Positions 51,101 through 63,604 of a stretch of 64,000 bases of DNA are shown here, in pieces. Below the pieces are notes generated by a model. The model did not search any database, had not been told where the DNA came from, and saw nothing but the letters and a program-made list of their open reading frames with translations. Each line of letters opens with the position of its first letter. The stretch's first letter is position 1. The translations under genes were made by a program, and so were the position numbers. The stretch comes from Melanocharis versteri (lineage: Eukaryota > Chordata > Aves > Passeriformes > Melanocharitidae): contig VZTG01005243.1 of NCBI GenBank assembly GCA_013397845.1, forward strand, positions 370,229 through 434,228, read 5' to 3'.

Positions 51101-52080
51101 AAGTAGCCCTTGCAAACCATTTCAGTGTAGTGGCTGATGATTTTTTAACAATGCAACACAGAAGGGGAAAAAAAACTGCAACTGACTTCTCTGCTGATTT
51201 ATAGCACCTATGGAATGAAGGGAAATAAAACTTCTTGTACTCTATACTTCTCCCCTTCCCCCACCTCCTTTTTAGAGAACCATTTTTAACCTGTATCATT
51301 TCTTTAAATAAATTCACAGCATATCCCTGCAAACAACTGAGCTGGCAGAAGATGAGGATTGTCCTGTGGGATGTGTTCAGCCCCTTCCTCTTCTGTTGTG
51401 GAATTGCAACCTGTTCCTTCACAGCCTTATAACTTTATAATGATGCTTGAAACCTGAGCGTAAGGAGCGTAAAATGCTGCTATTCCAGCCCGCTGCTGAG
51501 CAGTAAGGGCTTCTCTTGACTCCCACAGGAAAACCTCCAAGCTGTGGAAATCAAAGGCAGAATTTTACAGCAACTTTGGGATGCAACAAATTATTTAAGA
51601 GAAAATAAGAGAGAACCTGTTGTGCTTTTGTGTGCTACCCTCTCACTTCAGGAAGATCTCCTGCAACCACAAAGCCAAGACACAAGGAGACCTCTAAGCA
51701 CACATTTTACAGGCACCCTCCAAAGCCAAAACTGCAGGTTTTAGACAAGAGGTGGAAAGCAGGGATTTGGTGTAGCAGAGGTAAAGTGGAGATGGAGGAC
51801 GGGAGGAGAGGGAAGGGCCAGTGTGCTCTTAACTTCTTATTTGTCTGGGTTCACCCCCATCAGCTAACTGAGCACAGGAGCACACACTGAAGGCAGAAGT
51901 TCCTGCCTTCCCCTAAATGTAACCCAAACATAAAGAGAAATTCAAACTACAGAATAAATTAACAATGTTCATAATGCTCTTAAACAGCTTTTACCAAACA
52001 CCACAAATCATTGTCTATGCATTCATTAATGAAGACAAACAACATGCTGTTTGGCAAAAAACCAGTGCTAGTCATCCCTG

Positions 52081-52230
52081 TATATCTGTATATATTACTA
52101 TACAAACAGTATTTTAATATGTTTTTAATAAAATTTTTAATATACATGCATTTATATACATTTTACACATATATACACGCACACATACACATACATAGAC
52201 ACTTTATCTACTTATATGTACATAGAGGGC
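52081..52230. repeat. AT-rich, TATA/CACA-rich low-complexity stretch
   Basis: Long runs of TATAT, TTTTAATA, CACATATATACACGCACACATAC and similar. The open frame through it owes its length to the repeat and has no recognisable domain. Confidence 0.7.
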
Positions 52231-54524
52231 TCCTCCACCTTCCTCACAACCACGTGGCAATGCAAGACCAGGATGTCACAACACCACACAACCTCCAGGG
52301 CAAACACTGGCACTGAAGCTGCCAGTCATTTTAGTGGCCACTGAAAATGATGAAAGTGTACTGGTGCAGTACAAGCTGGTCTGTCCAAAAGACCCACATC
52401 TATGAATTTTTGCAGCTCATGAGCAAGGAGGGGGACTTAAAAGTCTCTAGAGTCAATTAAGCTGCAGCTGAATCCCATTGCTCTGCTTTGCCCCAGACCT
52501 CTCCCTTTATCTTTCCCCCAGGGCAGCTCCCCTCACCTGCAGAACCAGCACATTCTCAGCTTTTGTGCCTGTTACGTTCCCTTCCAACAGTAGCAAAAGG
52601 GCACACATTTGCTTTCTGGACACAAATCATCTCAGCTGCCACTCAGGAATCCTTGAATCATTTTCATTGCTTTCCACTAAAAGTACAAGATTCATCAGAG
52701 ACACTCATTCAATGGACTTGCCTCCAAAGCTCTGCAAGACTTTTTTTTCCCAGGGTCTGTCTCTTAAGAGCATAAAATTTATGTCTATGACATAAATTAC
52801 ATGGCCATGGACAGGAAAATTAGCCAGTAAAATTACTCCAGGTATACCTTAATGTGCCCAAGAGCAGAGGTCTCCCTGCAGCCTGCAGCACCTTTATGCC
52901 CTATGTCTATGTGCTTTTGAGAACCGTTTTTCTCAGCTCATTTCTTGGTACATTCTGCCCTGACATCTAAATATATAGCCTCCTCCTTCCTAAAAGGCGT
53001 AAGTCAAACCTGTGACAGGAGACATTTCCCTTCCTTCTAAATTATTCCTCTTGTGCTCCAGTGCCTGGGTCATTAGGCCAAAAGTAGTCACACTGTTTTT
53101 CTGCCCCATTAATGTTTTTATCTAAGCATCTTCCCATGGTGCTTCAGGCAACTTGGCTAACAAGCTGTGTGTTTCTTGCCCCCCTCTTCTCTCCCTAGAA
53201 GAGATAAGATGGGTTTGTACTGTTTCATGGTGCTTTTTTGTTACACTTGAGAGCATTTTATTTTGGGAGGGAGAGCTTGTTTGCTTTGCAGTATTCAGGT
53301 TGCTATGTAATTATGCTAGAGAGAAGGTGTCTCAAAACACCATGGCTTACACTCAGAGAAGGAGGTGGTGTTTTTGTGATGCTCATCATCAGCCCATGGA
53401 AAAGCTTAACAGTGTCAGATTTTCCCCTCAAAAAAAGTTGAACAAATTAATTACACCCCTGCGGCAAGAAATCCCATTAAAGCAGAGGTGTGAGGCTGAT
53501 GCTGATCCCGGAGCTTTAGATAGTCCTTAAGATACCTCAGGCTGCAGCTACAAAATGTCCCAAAGTAAAAGGCAAAAAGCCTTTGAATTTGTTCAGGTGT
53601 TATTCGAGAAAACAGGGCAGGGAGCACGAATCACGTTTAATGCGCTCACGGTGTCCTGTGCCATTGACAGCACACACCAAGCAGTTTGCTATGCCTGAAA
53701 TTTCCAAAACACCACAGGCTTCATGGCTGGGCACATCGTGCCAAGTCACTTACACTGAGAGGCAGGAGGAGACAAGAGTGAGCAGTGGGAGGAAATCTCC
53801 AAGCCAGCTCAAAATAACAGTGAAGGATTATTCAGGGATGCTCCAGCAATCTCTCTCAACCATGGCTGTATTTGATTAGCAACGTGTGCCTTCCCCAGAG
53901 GAGTTTTCCATGTGGCTGCAAATCCTCTAAGTGCTCTCCTTTCCCTTCAGCTCTCTTTCATGTTGTTTGGGTTGTCTATGTAATTTTGGGGTGTTTTCAC
54001 AGTTTTTCATCCAATAGGTTCCATCTTTTCTGCCCTTGCCCATCACAGTGGGCCAGTAAGGTCACAGCTGGTGAGTTTGTATGGAAAACATTCCAGGTCT
54101 GAAGCCTGGTCCTTTGAATTATTTAAGCTGGGCTAGGAGGATGGGATCCTGCTGGGAGCGATCCCACATCGCCCTAAGAACTGCCTGGACTGTTCCAGCT
54201 CTTTATAGCTCTGGGCAGACCTGGATTCCTCTGAGCAGCTGAAACAACACAGCAATAACGCGCCCACGCTGTTACCAACAGCACAGAGACAGTGCTCTGC
54301 ATCTTCTAACCCTAACTAGTAAAAACGAATTATACGTGATGACCCTGCGTGAATCACAGACAAATAAATATATTTCGAGGACATTGGTGCTGACACAGTG
54401 CCCGCTACCAAAAGAAGCAGGACAGTACCCTGCATAAGGCTGGAGTTAAGATTCAGGCTCAGCTCTGGGTTTACAAGTGACACGCTTGCTTGTCTTTAAC
54501 AAAACGGTGATAGCATTTTTGCTT

Positions 54525-54625
54525 TATTTATCTAGATTGTAAGTTCTCCTGGGTACGAAGTCTTTTACTCTGGTGTCTGCAGTAATCCTCACCCAACAGT
54601 GCCTGATCTCATCTGAGGCCAGTAA
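54525..54625 (+). mobile_element. L2/MIR-type 3' tail fragment
   Basis: TTTATCTAGATTGTAAGTTC, TCTTTTACTCTGGTGTCTGC, and CACCCAACAGTGCCTGATCT follow the same L2-like tail (TAGATTGTAAGCTC, GTCTTTTACTCTGTGT, CACCTAGCACAATGGGG). It is the same family as the piece at 11235-11310. Confidence 0.58.
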
Positions 54626-55144
54626 AAGGCACAGTAAAAAAACCCAAGTATTTTAGACCTTCACATTTGAATTGCCAGTATCCAACCTGCTGACACACAC
54701 CGGCTTCTCAGCCTTTGCAAATCTCTACATGTAACCTGGAGTGGCCGTGCTGGCTTATTTTGTGCTCCAACAGAAGCACATCCATTTCTGTGGCCAGTGA
54801 TGCAGCTGGTGGAGAGAGGCAGCCACATTTCCCGAGTGCCAGGGGGTGTCAGGCAGATTTTAAACACCCTGCTCAGCTAAAACACAGCAATGCCACAGAA
54901 CAACTCCACAGCACCAGGGGTTCTGTCTTCTGTGATATTCTAGAACCTTCCCTTTGGAGCTCCCAGGAAGACCTGCAAACCTTCACACCCCACCACTGAT
55001 GAGCAGGGAGATATTACTCTCCTTGCTCTCTCAAGTGCCAGGCCAGCCCTCGCCAAAACAAACAGGGAGGTTAAAGGCTCCCAGACCTCAGAAATTCCAC
55101 ACGTCCTGACCTCACTCCACTCCTGTCAGCCAAGGATGAAACTT

Positions 55145-55176
55145 CTAGGTCTACTGTACTCTAGGTCTACTGTACT
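55145..55176. repeat. Perfect tandem duplication, 16-bp unit
   Basis: CTAGGTCTACTGTACT occurs twice back to back with no mismatch. Confidence 0.95.
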
Positions 55177-58100
55177 CTGGCAATTGAGTGTGAGATGTAA
55201 TTCCCAACTTTTGGGTGCCCAGGCCTGAAAGAACATACCTTCAAATACACAGCCTAAATTAGGGGGAGCATTAAGAGCAGGAAAACGAGAAGAATCCTGC
55301 AGAAAAATGTGCAAAGGGAAGGATCTAGAGGGGAGATGCCACAATTCTTTACCCTGTTGCTGCTCATGTTCATTTGCATCATTACAAGCACCTCCTTTTT
55401 GTTCCTCCTGGAAACTGTAAGAAGACTGAAACTGTTTGGTTTATCTCCAACTGGGGATATAAGAAGATCAAAACAAAAATAAAAATAAATCCTCAATACA
55501 ACTAAGCCAGGATGTTTTCTCTCATGTGCTTCTTCCCATTTCACTCTTGAAAAAGGTATTTTATGAACTAATCTTATGTAGTCCAGTTGTCTGAAACTGT
55601 TGATATTTTAACTGTGACCCATGATATTGCTCAGGAAAAGATCAAGCAAAATCAGTGAGCTATTGTTAGAGAGAATCTCCAGTGCTGTGCTCAGCTGTTC
55701 AACACATAGATCAGATCCAAAACAGAGTTTCCCAGTAGATTTTTCTTAGCACATCCAGTGTTTAAAAAAGAAAAATAAAAGGGTTTTTAACTCAGCCAAA
55801 AAATTCTGCTTAAGAGTATTATTTTAATTTAACCTTATACAATCTGTTTGGTGAGTAATTCTGGCACAAAACTCAACACTCAGCTTTCAACATGGAAACA
55901 TCAGTGAAAGGGCCTTCAAAAGTTTATTAACAATCTGTTATTTATAGCTTTCTTTTTCAAAAGTGATTGGCACAATATTCAGACAAAAATTATAGGAACT
56001 GCCAAGACAGATGATAAAAAAACATATCGGTGTTAAGATTTGATGGAAAGGTTTTAAGGAACACTATGATTGCTAGAAATGAGAAATATTCTGATTGCTA
56101 AGGCAGCTATTTGTCATTCAACAACAGCCCAATCACACACATATGTTTGCAAATTATTGTTATTGTTGTTAATTATTATTTACAGAGAAGCACTGAAATG
56201 CAAGGTGGTTTGAATTCCAATGAAAATGACAGATCGCTGCCCCGAGGAATTTTTTATCCCTCCTTTCACTCATTACCTGTTTACTAACAGTACCCGCTTA
56301 GTTCCAACTTGTTTTCCTGCTATCTAAAATGACTAGAAAATTAGGTCCTATTAAGTAATCATGAATATAAACTGTGAGTCACTGGTAAAGTGAATACCAT
56401 TACTGGCAATAAATTCAGAATCCCATTATAAATGCCTGTTACTGTCAAGCAAACCAAAACAATACTACTTTGTTCAATATTAATTGTATCCTTGGATGCT
56501 TGAAAGGATTAAGTAACGCCAACTAATATTCTGCACGTAGTCAGGAGAGCTGTGTGTGAAGGACAACAAAAATAACTGAGGTCAGTAACCAAGGTGGAGA
56601 GAAAAAGAGGCAAAAAGGAAGGAAAACATACATAGAGAGATATTTCAGCTCCTGTGTGAAAGCAGATGGAGGGTGAAGGAAGCAGACAGGCTGCTCCAGA
56701 TGGCAGGAGCGGCGGCGAAGAAGGCTCTCACATCCACTGTGTTGTGGCTGTGACGGGAACAAGAGACTTTTGGTTAAAAGATTACTGTAGGGCTCCAGAG
56801 AGTTGGGTTCAGCTGCGTCCACCACCTCTCCACCCTCTGGGTTTTGCTTGTTGGGAGCTTTTGGGGTGTCAGCTATTTCCATGGCTGCCAAAAACACTGG
56901 TGTTTTTACACACGCCTTGCCCTCAGCTTTGCCCTACACAAAGAGCAGTTGTGGAATAGATATTTGTTATACTCAAGTCCTGAGAACTGAGATGAAGTGC
57001 TGGCCAAGGCCAGGATCACATTTTCCTAATAAAAAAATATCAGGAGAAAACCCAAACTGTCTATTCCAACCCAGCCCAAATATCCTACTGTCACCTTGCT
57101 GGTCAAGCACCCTCCTTGGCTGCACAGGCGTGCAGGTGAGCAGGTATCCTCTGGCAGCAGGGAGCTCAGACAGGACCAAGATGCACTTGAAAGAGAATAT
57201 CCACGGAAAAAGAGACAAGGCAGGGAAAAAATGAGGTAAGGCATCAAAACTAGTAGAAAAACAGGCTAACAAACGAAGCACGAGCACATATGTGAGCTGA
57301 CAATACAGCAACTGTGTGTCTCCAGAACTACGTATTCACCTGAAAGCTTTTGATTATTGAGTATTTTGAAATCTTAATTTCAGACGATGAAAGAAAATAG
57401 GCCTTTAGGCCATACTGCTGCCCCAAACAAGCACTTTCCAAAATGCACCTGTGAACCAGAGCTGGAGAGCTGTCAAAAATCCCTTCCCACCAATGCCTGC
57501 CAATTTTTTTCCCCGATCCTCACCATCAGCCTTTAAATCCATTGGCCATCTTGCTTTTCTTTCTTTCCCATTTCAATTCCAGCTGAACCCTCAAACCTGT
57601 TATTTTCTGTAACTGTGCAGGGAAGACCAACAATTTACATCAAAAGATCCTAACTCATTATTTTTAAGCTTTCAAGAACAAACTGGATAACAACCTATGC
57701 CAGGCGATGGCAAACAGGATCACTTGGTTTAAAACAAAATGCATCACCTTAAAGGAGTCCTAACAGTATTTTTCTGTTTCCCTAAATAGAATACAAACTA
57801 AAACATCTGAGTTGTTTCACACCACTAAGTTAAACATTAATATTTGGACCTCAGCTTTCACTCCTCCCACAGATGTGAGAGAGATGCTGTAAACACCTCT
57901 TATCACAAATTATCCCTCACCCCACATGGGTTTGACAGCGAGATTCCCAGAGTTATGGATTTTAAGGTCAGAAATGACCATGAAATATCTTCCTCTGTAA
58001 ACATGGACAAGAGGCACTTTCCTGCTGCTTGAAGCCTGAGAGCTTTCAGAGCTCCCAGAAAATCATCCCAGAGGAGATGAGATCCACTTGCCTTCATGGT

Positions 58101-61100
58101 TTGTTGCAGTGGTTCATCAGCTTTGCCCCTGAAAACACGCATCTCAACTTCAGCCCTTTGGGACACTGCATTTTCTCCCCTGAAGATTTTTTTTTAGGGG
58201 AAATGTTTCTTTAATTGAAAAAAAAAAAAAAAGGAAAATACTGAACTGAGGAAAATATGAAACAGTCTGACAGAGCCACTGCTGCCTCACTGAGGTGTTG
58301 TAAAGGAGAGGCAGCAATTGCTGGGAATGTCAGCAGAAACTCAAAAATCAGACAAACCCCTCAATCATCACAAGGGGCATCGAGCCAAGGAAAACACAAA
58401 TATCAACGTCTTTCTTTATGTCTTGAGAACTTCCAAAATCAGAAGGGAAAAACCGAGTAACTTGCATGATGCCTCAAGTTAAACAGTTAAACAGGGATGA
58501 TCTGTTGTGTGAATCCAACACAAATGCTTTTGGCACCCAGCTGATGAAAAGGAAAGATCTTTGACCAGAAGCAACCAGATCTTGAGCCCCCTGGTACCTT
58601 CCAGCACCTCCCCTCTGGAGAGGGGCCTCTGCCAGGACCTGTCCTTACCACCAACACCTTCTCACCAGCAGGAGCCAAGGCTGGCCCGAGGCACAGCCCC
58701 CACGAGGGTGTGACCACCCAAAACCAGAGGAGAGCAGGAGGTGGATCAGCTCATGGAGTGCCAGTGTGAGGCTGCAAGTAGGGAGAGGCACCGTGAAGGA
58801 CGTGAGAGGACAGAGACACAGCAGACAGCACGTAAGGGTTTGTGACGATGGGCGTGTTTGTGTGCCCGTGGGTGTGTGAGAAAGAAAAGAGATGTGAGAG
58901 GAGGACGAGGAGTGACTTCATTTCGCAGCATGAACGAGCATGTACTGGTGTGTGGAAGAGCCACGGAGAGTGCCAGCAGCCCATCAAATGGCGTAAGAGT
59001 ATGGAAGCGACACTGACGAACCAAAAATTACCACAGAGCCCCTGAGAAAAACAGAACCGCCCATATGTTTTCTCTATACTGTATTTTAGGAAAGTACTGG
59101 AAACATTTGAAGCATATTTGTCTTCCCACCCAGCTCTTACTATGTTATGGCTATATCCATGCAACTCCCTCTGTTATCCTTACCAAGCTTTAAGGAATCT
59201 ACCACATCATTTTTAAGGACAGCACCGGTATTTTCACAGTTACTAAGTTTGAGCCTTTCTAAATATTAAAACTTCATCACAACTCTGATTTCAATAAGGC
59301 CCAATGACAGATACCTTAGAAATGTGGGGTTGATCTAATTAGGAAGATCAAGTGATGGAACCTTCCTCTTTGACTAGTGGATGACATGGTGTTTTTTATT
59401 ATTTCCTGGATGTCAAAATCTGAGGTTTAAAGTGCCTTAGACACAATATCATTTAAATATGGAGGGAAAAGGAGTGATATTTCTGTGATCATTCATCTTC
59501 TTATCAGATTCCTGCTATTGTGAAACTTCACATCTCTCAAGGGCTGGGGCAGAAATCCCCCTCTCCAGGCAGGCCCTCAATTCCCCACTCAATTTGTATT
59601 CCAGGGAGAACTGAGCAGAGCTACAACAGGTGAATTTGTGGAAATGTAAAGAGAGAAGCAGTGAAGCAGATCCTCTGCTTTCCTCAAGCACACTGTCTTG
59701 ACTTGGAGGGGACTCTAAATTAAATTAGTTGAGGATCTGGCCCATTGCTATGATTTTATTTTATCTTTATTTTGCTTATTTTTTTCCTAGCTACTTTTCC
59801 AAGATCTGTAATTTCACTGTCAATGGCTTAGCAGTGAACAGGTCCAGTTCCAAGAAGGGATACTCAATGAACCAGTGCATATGGAATGTGATTCACTGTC
59901 CCACACAGACTGGCACAGCCCAAGAATGGATCAGGACCACCATACATATTGTAATACACTAACATATAAACTACATCAGTAATCATGTATTATAAAATAT
60001 ATTAGTATTGATGAGTATCACCAAAATCTTTTGTTGACACTCCAGTACCTGAGAGGTTTCAGCCCCAAATTAAGTGTGCATGTTTTAATAATTAATTGTG
60101 TGTGCTTTAATATCTGCATAAATACACAGCAGGGTAAATACAGGTTTGGGTACATATGAGCCAACCACTGCATTGCTGGTACTTCTTTAGAAAAACATTA
60201 TTGCCCAACAGCACAGAGCAGAGCAAACAACACAGACCTCAGTCACCAAAGGGAACAATTCTTTGCGTGGAAAAGGGCTACTTTCTTACATCTGGACATG
60301 ACATCCAGTTCAATTTCAGCATCAATGTGCCTGGACGTGATTTACAGGGACGTGTAAATAATTCATTCCAGCTCTGGAAGGGAGAGCTGGGTACTCATTA
60401 GAGGTTCCTTGAAGCCCAAATGATGTAATGATTAACTGGCTTAGGATCTTTTTAATAATTCCAGCAAATTTCAACTCTCCTGTGTTAAAGATCCGCTGAA
60501 GAGCTTTTATTCAGATGAAAAGCTCTTTTCTGAGAACAAACCATTAATAGGGTATACACATAGATTTAACATTCACAAATCAATGCACTTGAAATAAAAT
60601 ATGCTTTTTAAGTTTCTTTTTCACTTTCTTCCTTGATTTGGTGGTTTAGTGCTTTTCTTTCTCTAGCCAATTTTACCACAGGCAAGTAAGACAGCTGCAT
60701 GAAAAAGGGCTGTTTTTCTGTTAAAAGTGCTTTTGGCACTTTGGCATCCTGAAATGGAACGGCAGAGAAATGCAAAACACAGCTACTACAATCCAGTACG
60801 TTTCATGTGACATGCCAAGTTTTTCACTCCATGCTAGAGAAAAATCTATTAGACGGTGAGATCAAGTATTGGCTGTCCAACACAGTTCAGCATTACAGTG
60901 CAGGAGGGATCAAAGCAGATTTTAACCCTGCTCCTAAATAGTGCCAGAGGAAAACATTTTGGTACAAATACTTTAAAGCTATTTATACTTACACAGCTTA
61001 ATTCCTATTTAAATACTTTCTTATCAATAACTGAGAATGTTTCCCATCATTTGGGCTCCCAGACCCTGTGTATCTGCTGCTCAAGTCAGTGAACAGCCCT

Positions 61101-62546
61101 GCACTGGAAATGGAACAGGCACTTTAATGATTTGCACAGCAATGGCCTAAATTTTTTAGAAGTTTCACATCCTGGTAAGTCACACCAGACCTGGTAGGAA
61201 CTGCAGGTGCTGCGCTGGTGGGTGGCCAAGGACAGAACCAAAACTCAGATTCAAATCTTCTAATTATCAGCCTGCCCTTGGAAGCTAAGGAATGCACAAC
61301 CAGAAGGCAACTCATGTGTAGGCTGTTAAATGCACATACATTCATAATTAAATACAGCTATCTCTGAAAAAGAAAACAGCTCTATTTCCTTTATACGGGC
61401 CCAAATCCATAATCCAATTATTTGAATTTTCTAAAACTTTCTAGATTGACTGTTAAGTCAAGTTTAAAAACTTCACAGCTTCCACTCCCATTAGAAAGAA
61501 CTTACCAAACTGTGAGGCTCAGACAACAGTTAGTAGTTCGAGACACTAATTGGCCATATTTAATGAATTTAATTTGCAACAGCCATGCTAATATGCATAA
61601 CTATTAACTCTGACCAGTTTCACCTTCCTTGGGTCCTACACCTGCTCCCATTAACTACAGTGGGATCCGGATCAAGGCCACAGCATTAATTCTTCCTGAA
61701 CCTCTTCAGCAGCACAAATTAACCCTCGCAGGTGGCTTCAGCACCACAACCACGGAGACGACAGAGAGCTGTGCAGTGGGAACGCCAGCGAACTGTCCTG
61801 CTGCTCCAGCGAACCTCAGAGCAGTAAAACTTTCCTCCCCAACGCCCCTGTGCTCAGGAAGGGAACTGCACGCCTAAGGTGACAAGCAGGGCACATCTCT
61901 CCCAGCGTGAAACTCTCACGGCAAAAACTCAACGAAGGTGACAAGAATACATCACAACACTTGGCTCTTATGCTGCATTTTGCTTCTTCAGAGACCTGGA
62001 CAGACGTTAATTTGATTTCTTAAGTCAGTGTTTTCCTGAGGGCTGTGCTATCAAGCCCACCACGGCGGAGTTGCTCATCTCCATGTTAAACCACCAGCCT
62101 GGTTCCCACTCGCTGCCTGTTTATAGGAAACCAGCGAGCCCACGGACCAGAAATACTCTGTTTATAGGGAGCCCTCCCTTGGAAGCAGAAAGCAACTCGA
62201 ATATTACAGTCAAAACTTGTTCAACTGTGTTTTGGAAGCGGCAGGCAGCGTAGGAAAAGCACTACTCGGGATTAACAACGCTTCGCTCTGAGACACGCTT
62301 GAAGTTTCAATTAAAGCGGTGGGGACGCAGCTCCGAGGAGCCCTGGCAATACAACCCAGCCCTACAATGTACACACACGCAGCAGCCCATGCGCGACTCC
62401 CTCAGCGCTCCCGGCTCCCTACCTTTATAACATCCTGTCTGCGAAAATTAGTTTTAGCAAAAATAAAACTCTTTGCTCAGCCGAAAAGGCACCAGCCTGT
62501 ACCCCGCTCCCTTGCACCATCTGTGCGTGTTTTTTCTCAGCCTTCT

Positions 62547-62563
62547 AAAAAAAAAAAAAAAAN
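62547..62563. repeat. Poly-A run with an undetermined base
   Basis: Sixteen As are followed by an N at 62563. The N probably reflects uncertain homopolymer length in the assembly. A second isolated N is at 17115 in non-repetitive sequence. Confidence 0.85.
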
Positions 62564-63083
62564 AACAACTCTAACGTTTTACTAATCTTTATCCCCCGCC
62601 ACTATAAATAAAACAAATAAAGCCCAACAACAGTGAAGCATCGTAGCTAAAACACATCCAATCCACTCCGATTATTTCTGCTCGTGTGTCCACGAATAGC
62701 TGCAGCCATCGGCTTTAGGGGAAGCATGCAAGTCAGACCGCATTTATTTACAGTTGCACTATCAAGAAAAAGCCTTCCCCTGTCTCCTCGTCCTATGAAT
62801 ATTTCAAAACACTTGGGGTTTTTCCTCTCTATCGCTTTTTCGGGGTGGATGGGGGGAGGGTGAGGGGTGATGCTAGCCCAGCTCCTGCCCCACAATTCTA
62901 TTTTTCTCCGTGTTCCCAGGTCGCTGCGACTTCTCGCTCGAACGGATGCGCGGGGCGCGGAGCAGCACCCGCGGGTGCGCAAATCCCCGCACAGAGACCC
63001 GCACCCACCCGCGGGGCCACCGCGCATCCCCGGGGACAGGGACAGCGCCCGCGCCCGCCACCGGCCCCGCAGCCGAACCCCGG

Positions 63084-63090
63084 CACCTAC
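63084..63090 (-). other. CAMK1D: Splice donor of CAMK1D intron 1
   Basis: On the minus strand the coding sequence runs GGGGAC|GTAGGTG. The GT at 63090-63089 is followed by AGGT, a good U1 match. It falls where the first coding exon of vertebrate CAMK1D ends, inside the Thr codon before the Gly-rich loop. No matching acceptor with kinase-coding sequence is visible to the left, so the intron continues out of the window. Confidence 0.9.
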
Positions 63091-63182
63091 GTCCCCAGCG
63101 TCTCCTTGAACTCGAATATCTTCTTGATGTCCTCCGCCTGCTTCTTCCAGGAGCCGCCGCCGTCGCCGTTCTCCCGGGCCAT
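63091..63182 (-). CDS. CAMK1D: CAMK1D, first coding exon (partial CDS, 30 codons plus 2 bases)
   Basis: CAMK1D is a cytosolic and nuclear Ser/Thr kinase activated by Ca2+/calmodulin and by CaMKK phosphorylation; known roles include CREB signalling, granulocyte function and neurite growth. Reading the minus strand from ATG at 63182 gives MARENGDGGG, then SWKKQAEDIKKIFEFKETLG, then the first two bases of a Thr codon. Known vertebrate CAMK1D starts MARENG and has the same SWKKQAEDIKKIFEF block. The paralogues differ here: CAMK1 has a WKQAEDIRDIYDF-type start and CAMK1G starts MGRKEEDD. The exon stops just before the Gly-rich ATP loop, in phase 2, at AC|GTAGGT. The start has a strong context (G at -3, G at +4). 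Residues 7-10 are Asp-Gly-Gly-Gly where mammals have Glu-Ser-Ser-Ser. The rest of the kinase and the calmodulin-binding region lie off the left edge. The identification is firm; the TSS is not defined. Confidence 0.95.
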
Positions 63183-63269
63183 GGCCACGCCGCGCAGCCC
63201 CGCGGATGCCGCGCCGCCGGCTCCGAGCCCTCGGGCGGCTTTTGCTTTCTTTTCTGCCGCGGCGGCAGC

Positions 63270-63345
63270 GGCTGCTGCTGTTTCTTCTTCTTCTTTTTCC
63301 TCCTCCTCCGCCTCCTTCTTCTCCCCTTCCTCCTCCTCCTCCTCA
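63270..63345 (-). repeat. Purine-rich GGA/GAA tract on the gene strand, near the CAMK1D start
   Basis: The plus strand is an almost pure pyrimidine run of TCC, TTC and TCTTC units, so the gene strand is GGAGGA followed by GAAGAA units. It ends about 90 bases upstream of the CAMK1D ATG and may lie in the 5' UTR. GGA repeats can form two-tier G-quadruplexes or triplex DNA. Translated frames here give only Arg/Lys or Ser/Phe/Leu runs, which are artefacts of the repeat. Confidence 0.75.
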
Positions 63346-63588
63346 CACTTCCTGCCCGCCGCCGCTTTTATTTCCTCCGCGCTCCGGCGGGCTCCGCGAG
63401 TGTCACTTTTCCTGGGCTATTTCCTCCCAACTTTCTCTTCCTCCCCCCTCTTTCCCTCCCCTTCTCTCCCCTCCTCCGCGCCCCCCCCGCGGAGCCTCCG
63501 GCGGGGCTGCCCCGTCTCTCCGCCCGCCCGCGCCCCGCGCAGCAGCTGCGCGCACCCGCGTCCTGGGGTCACTTTGCTCCCTGACTGA

Positions 63589-63598
63589 CCCGCCCCGC
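63589..63598 (-). promoter_or_regulatory. GC box (Sp/KLF-type site)
   Basis: The minus strand reads GCGGGGCGGG, matching the Sp1/KLF consensus, about 410 bases upstream of the CAMK1D ATG in a CpG island. Such sites occur often by chance in GC-rich DNA, so function is only an inference. Confidence 0.4.
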
Positions 63599-63604
63599 GG
63601 AAAA

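Larger units (their letters stand above)
48151..62889. other. Intron segment nearest exon 1
   Basis: It holds one L2-like tail, the 16-bp duplication, AT-rich simple sequence at 52081 and poly-A runs. The stretch at 55960-56520 is AT-rich with repeated TTATTGTT and TTAATTATT words of the homeobox/SOX/FOX type. From about 61740 CpG frequency rises toward the promoter island. No exon is recognised. Confidence 0.45.
1..63090 (-). other. CAMK1D: CAMK1D intron 1 (5' part, open at the left edge)
   Basis: Everything left of the donor is inferred to be intron. No frame on either strand carries protein-kinase motifs (HRD, DFG, APE) or calmodulin-binding sequence, and no other gene family is recognised apart from retrotransposon remnants. 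Intron 1 of CAMK1D is known to be very long in other vertebrates, on the scale of 100 kb or more, so about 63 kb without an exon is expected. Introns this long in signalling genes often hold enhancers and alternative promoters, but sequence alone does not prove any here. Confidence 0.85.

Noticed and set aside
62873..63346. 157-codon minus-strand open frame overlapping the CAMK1D start, Arg/Lys/Gln-rich
   Set aside because: It starts at GTG, not ATG, is in a different frame from CAMK1D, and its length comes from GGA/GAA repeats and GC-rich DNA. The CAMK1D frame matches a known protein; this one does not.
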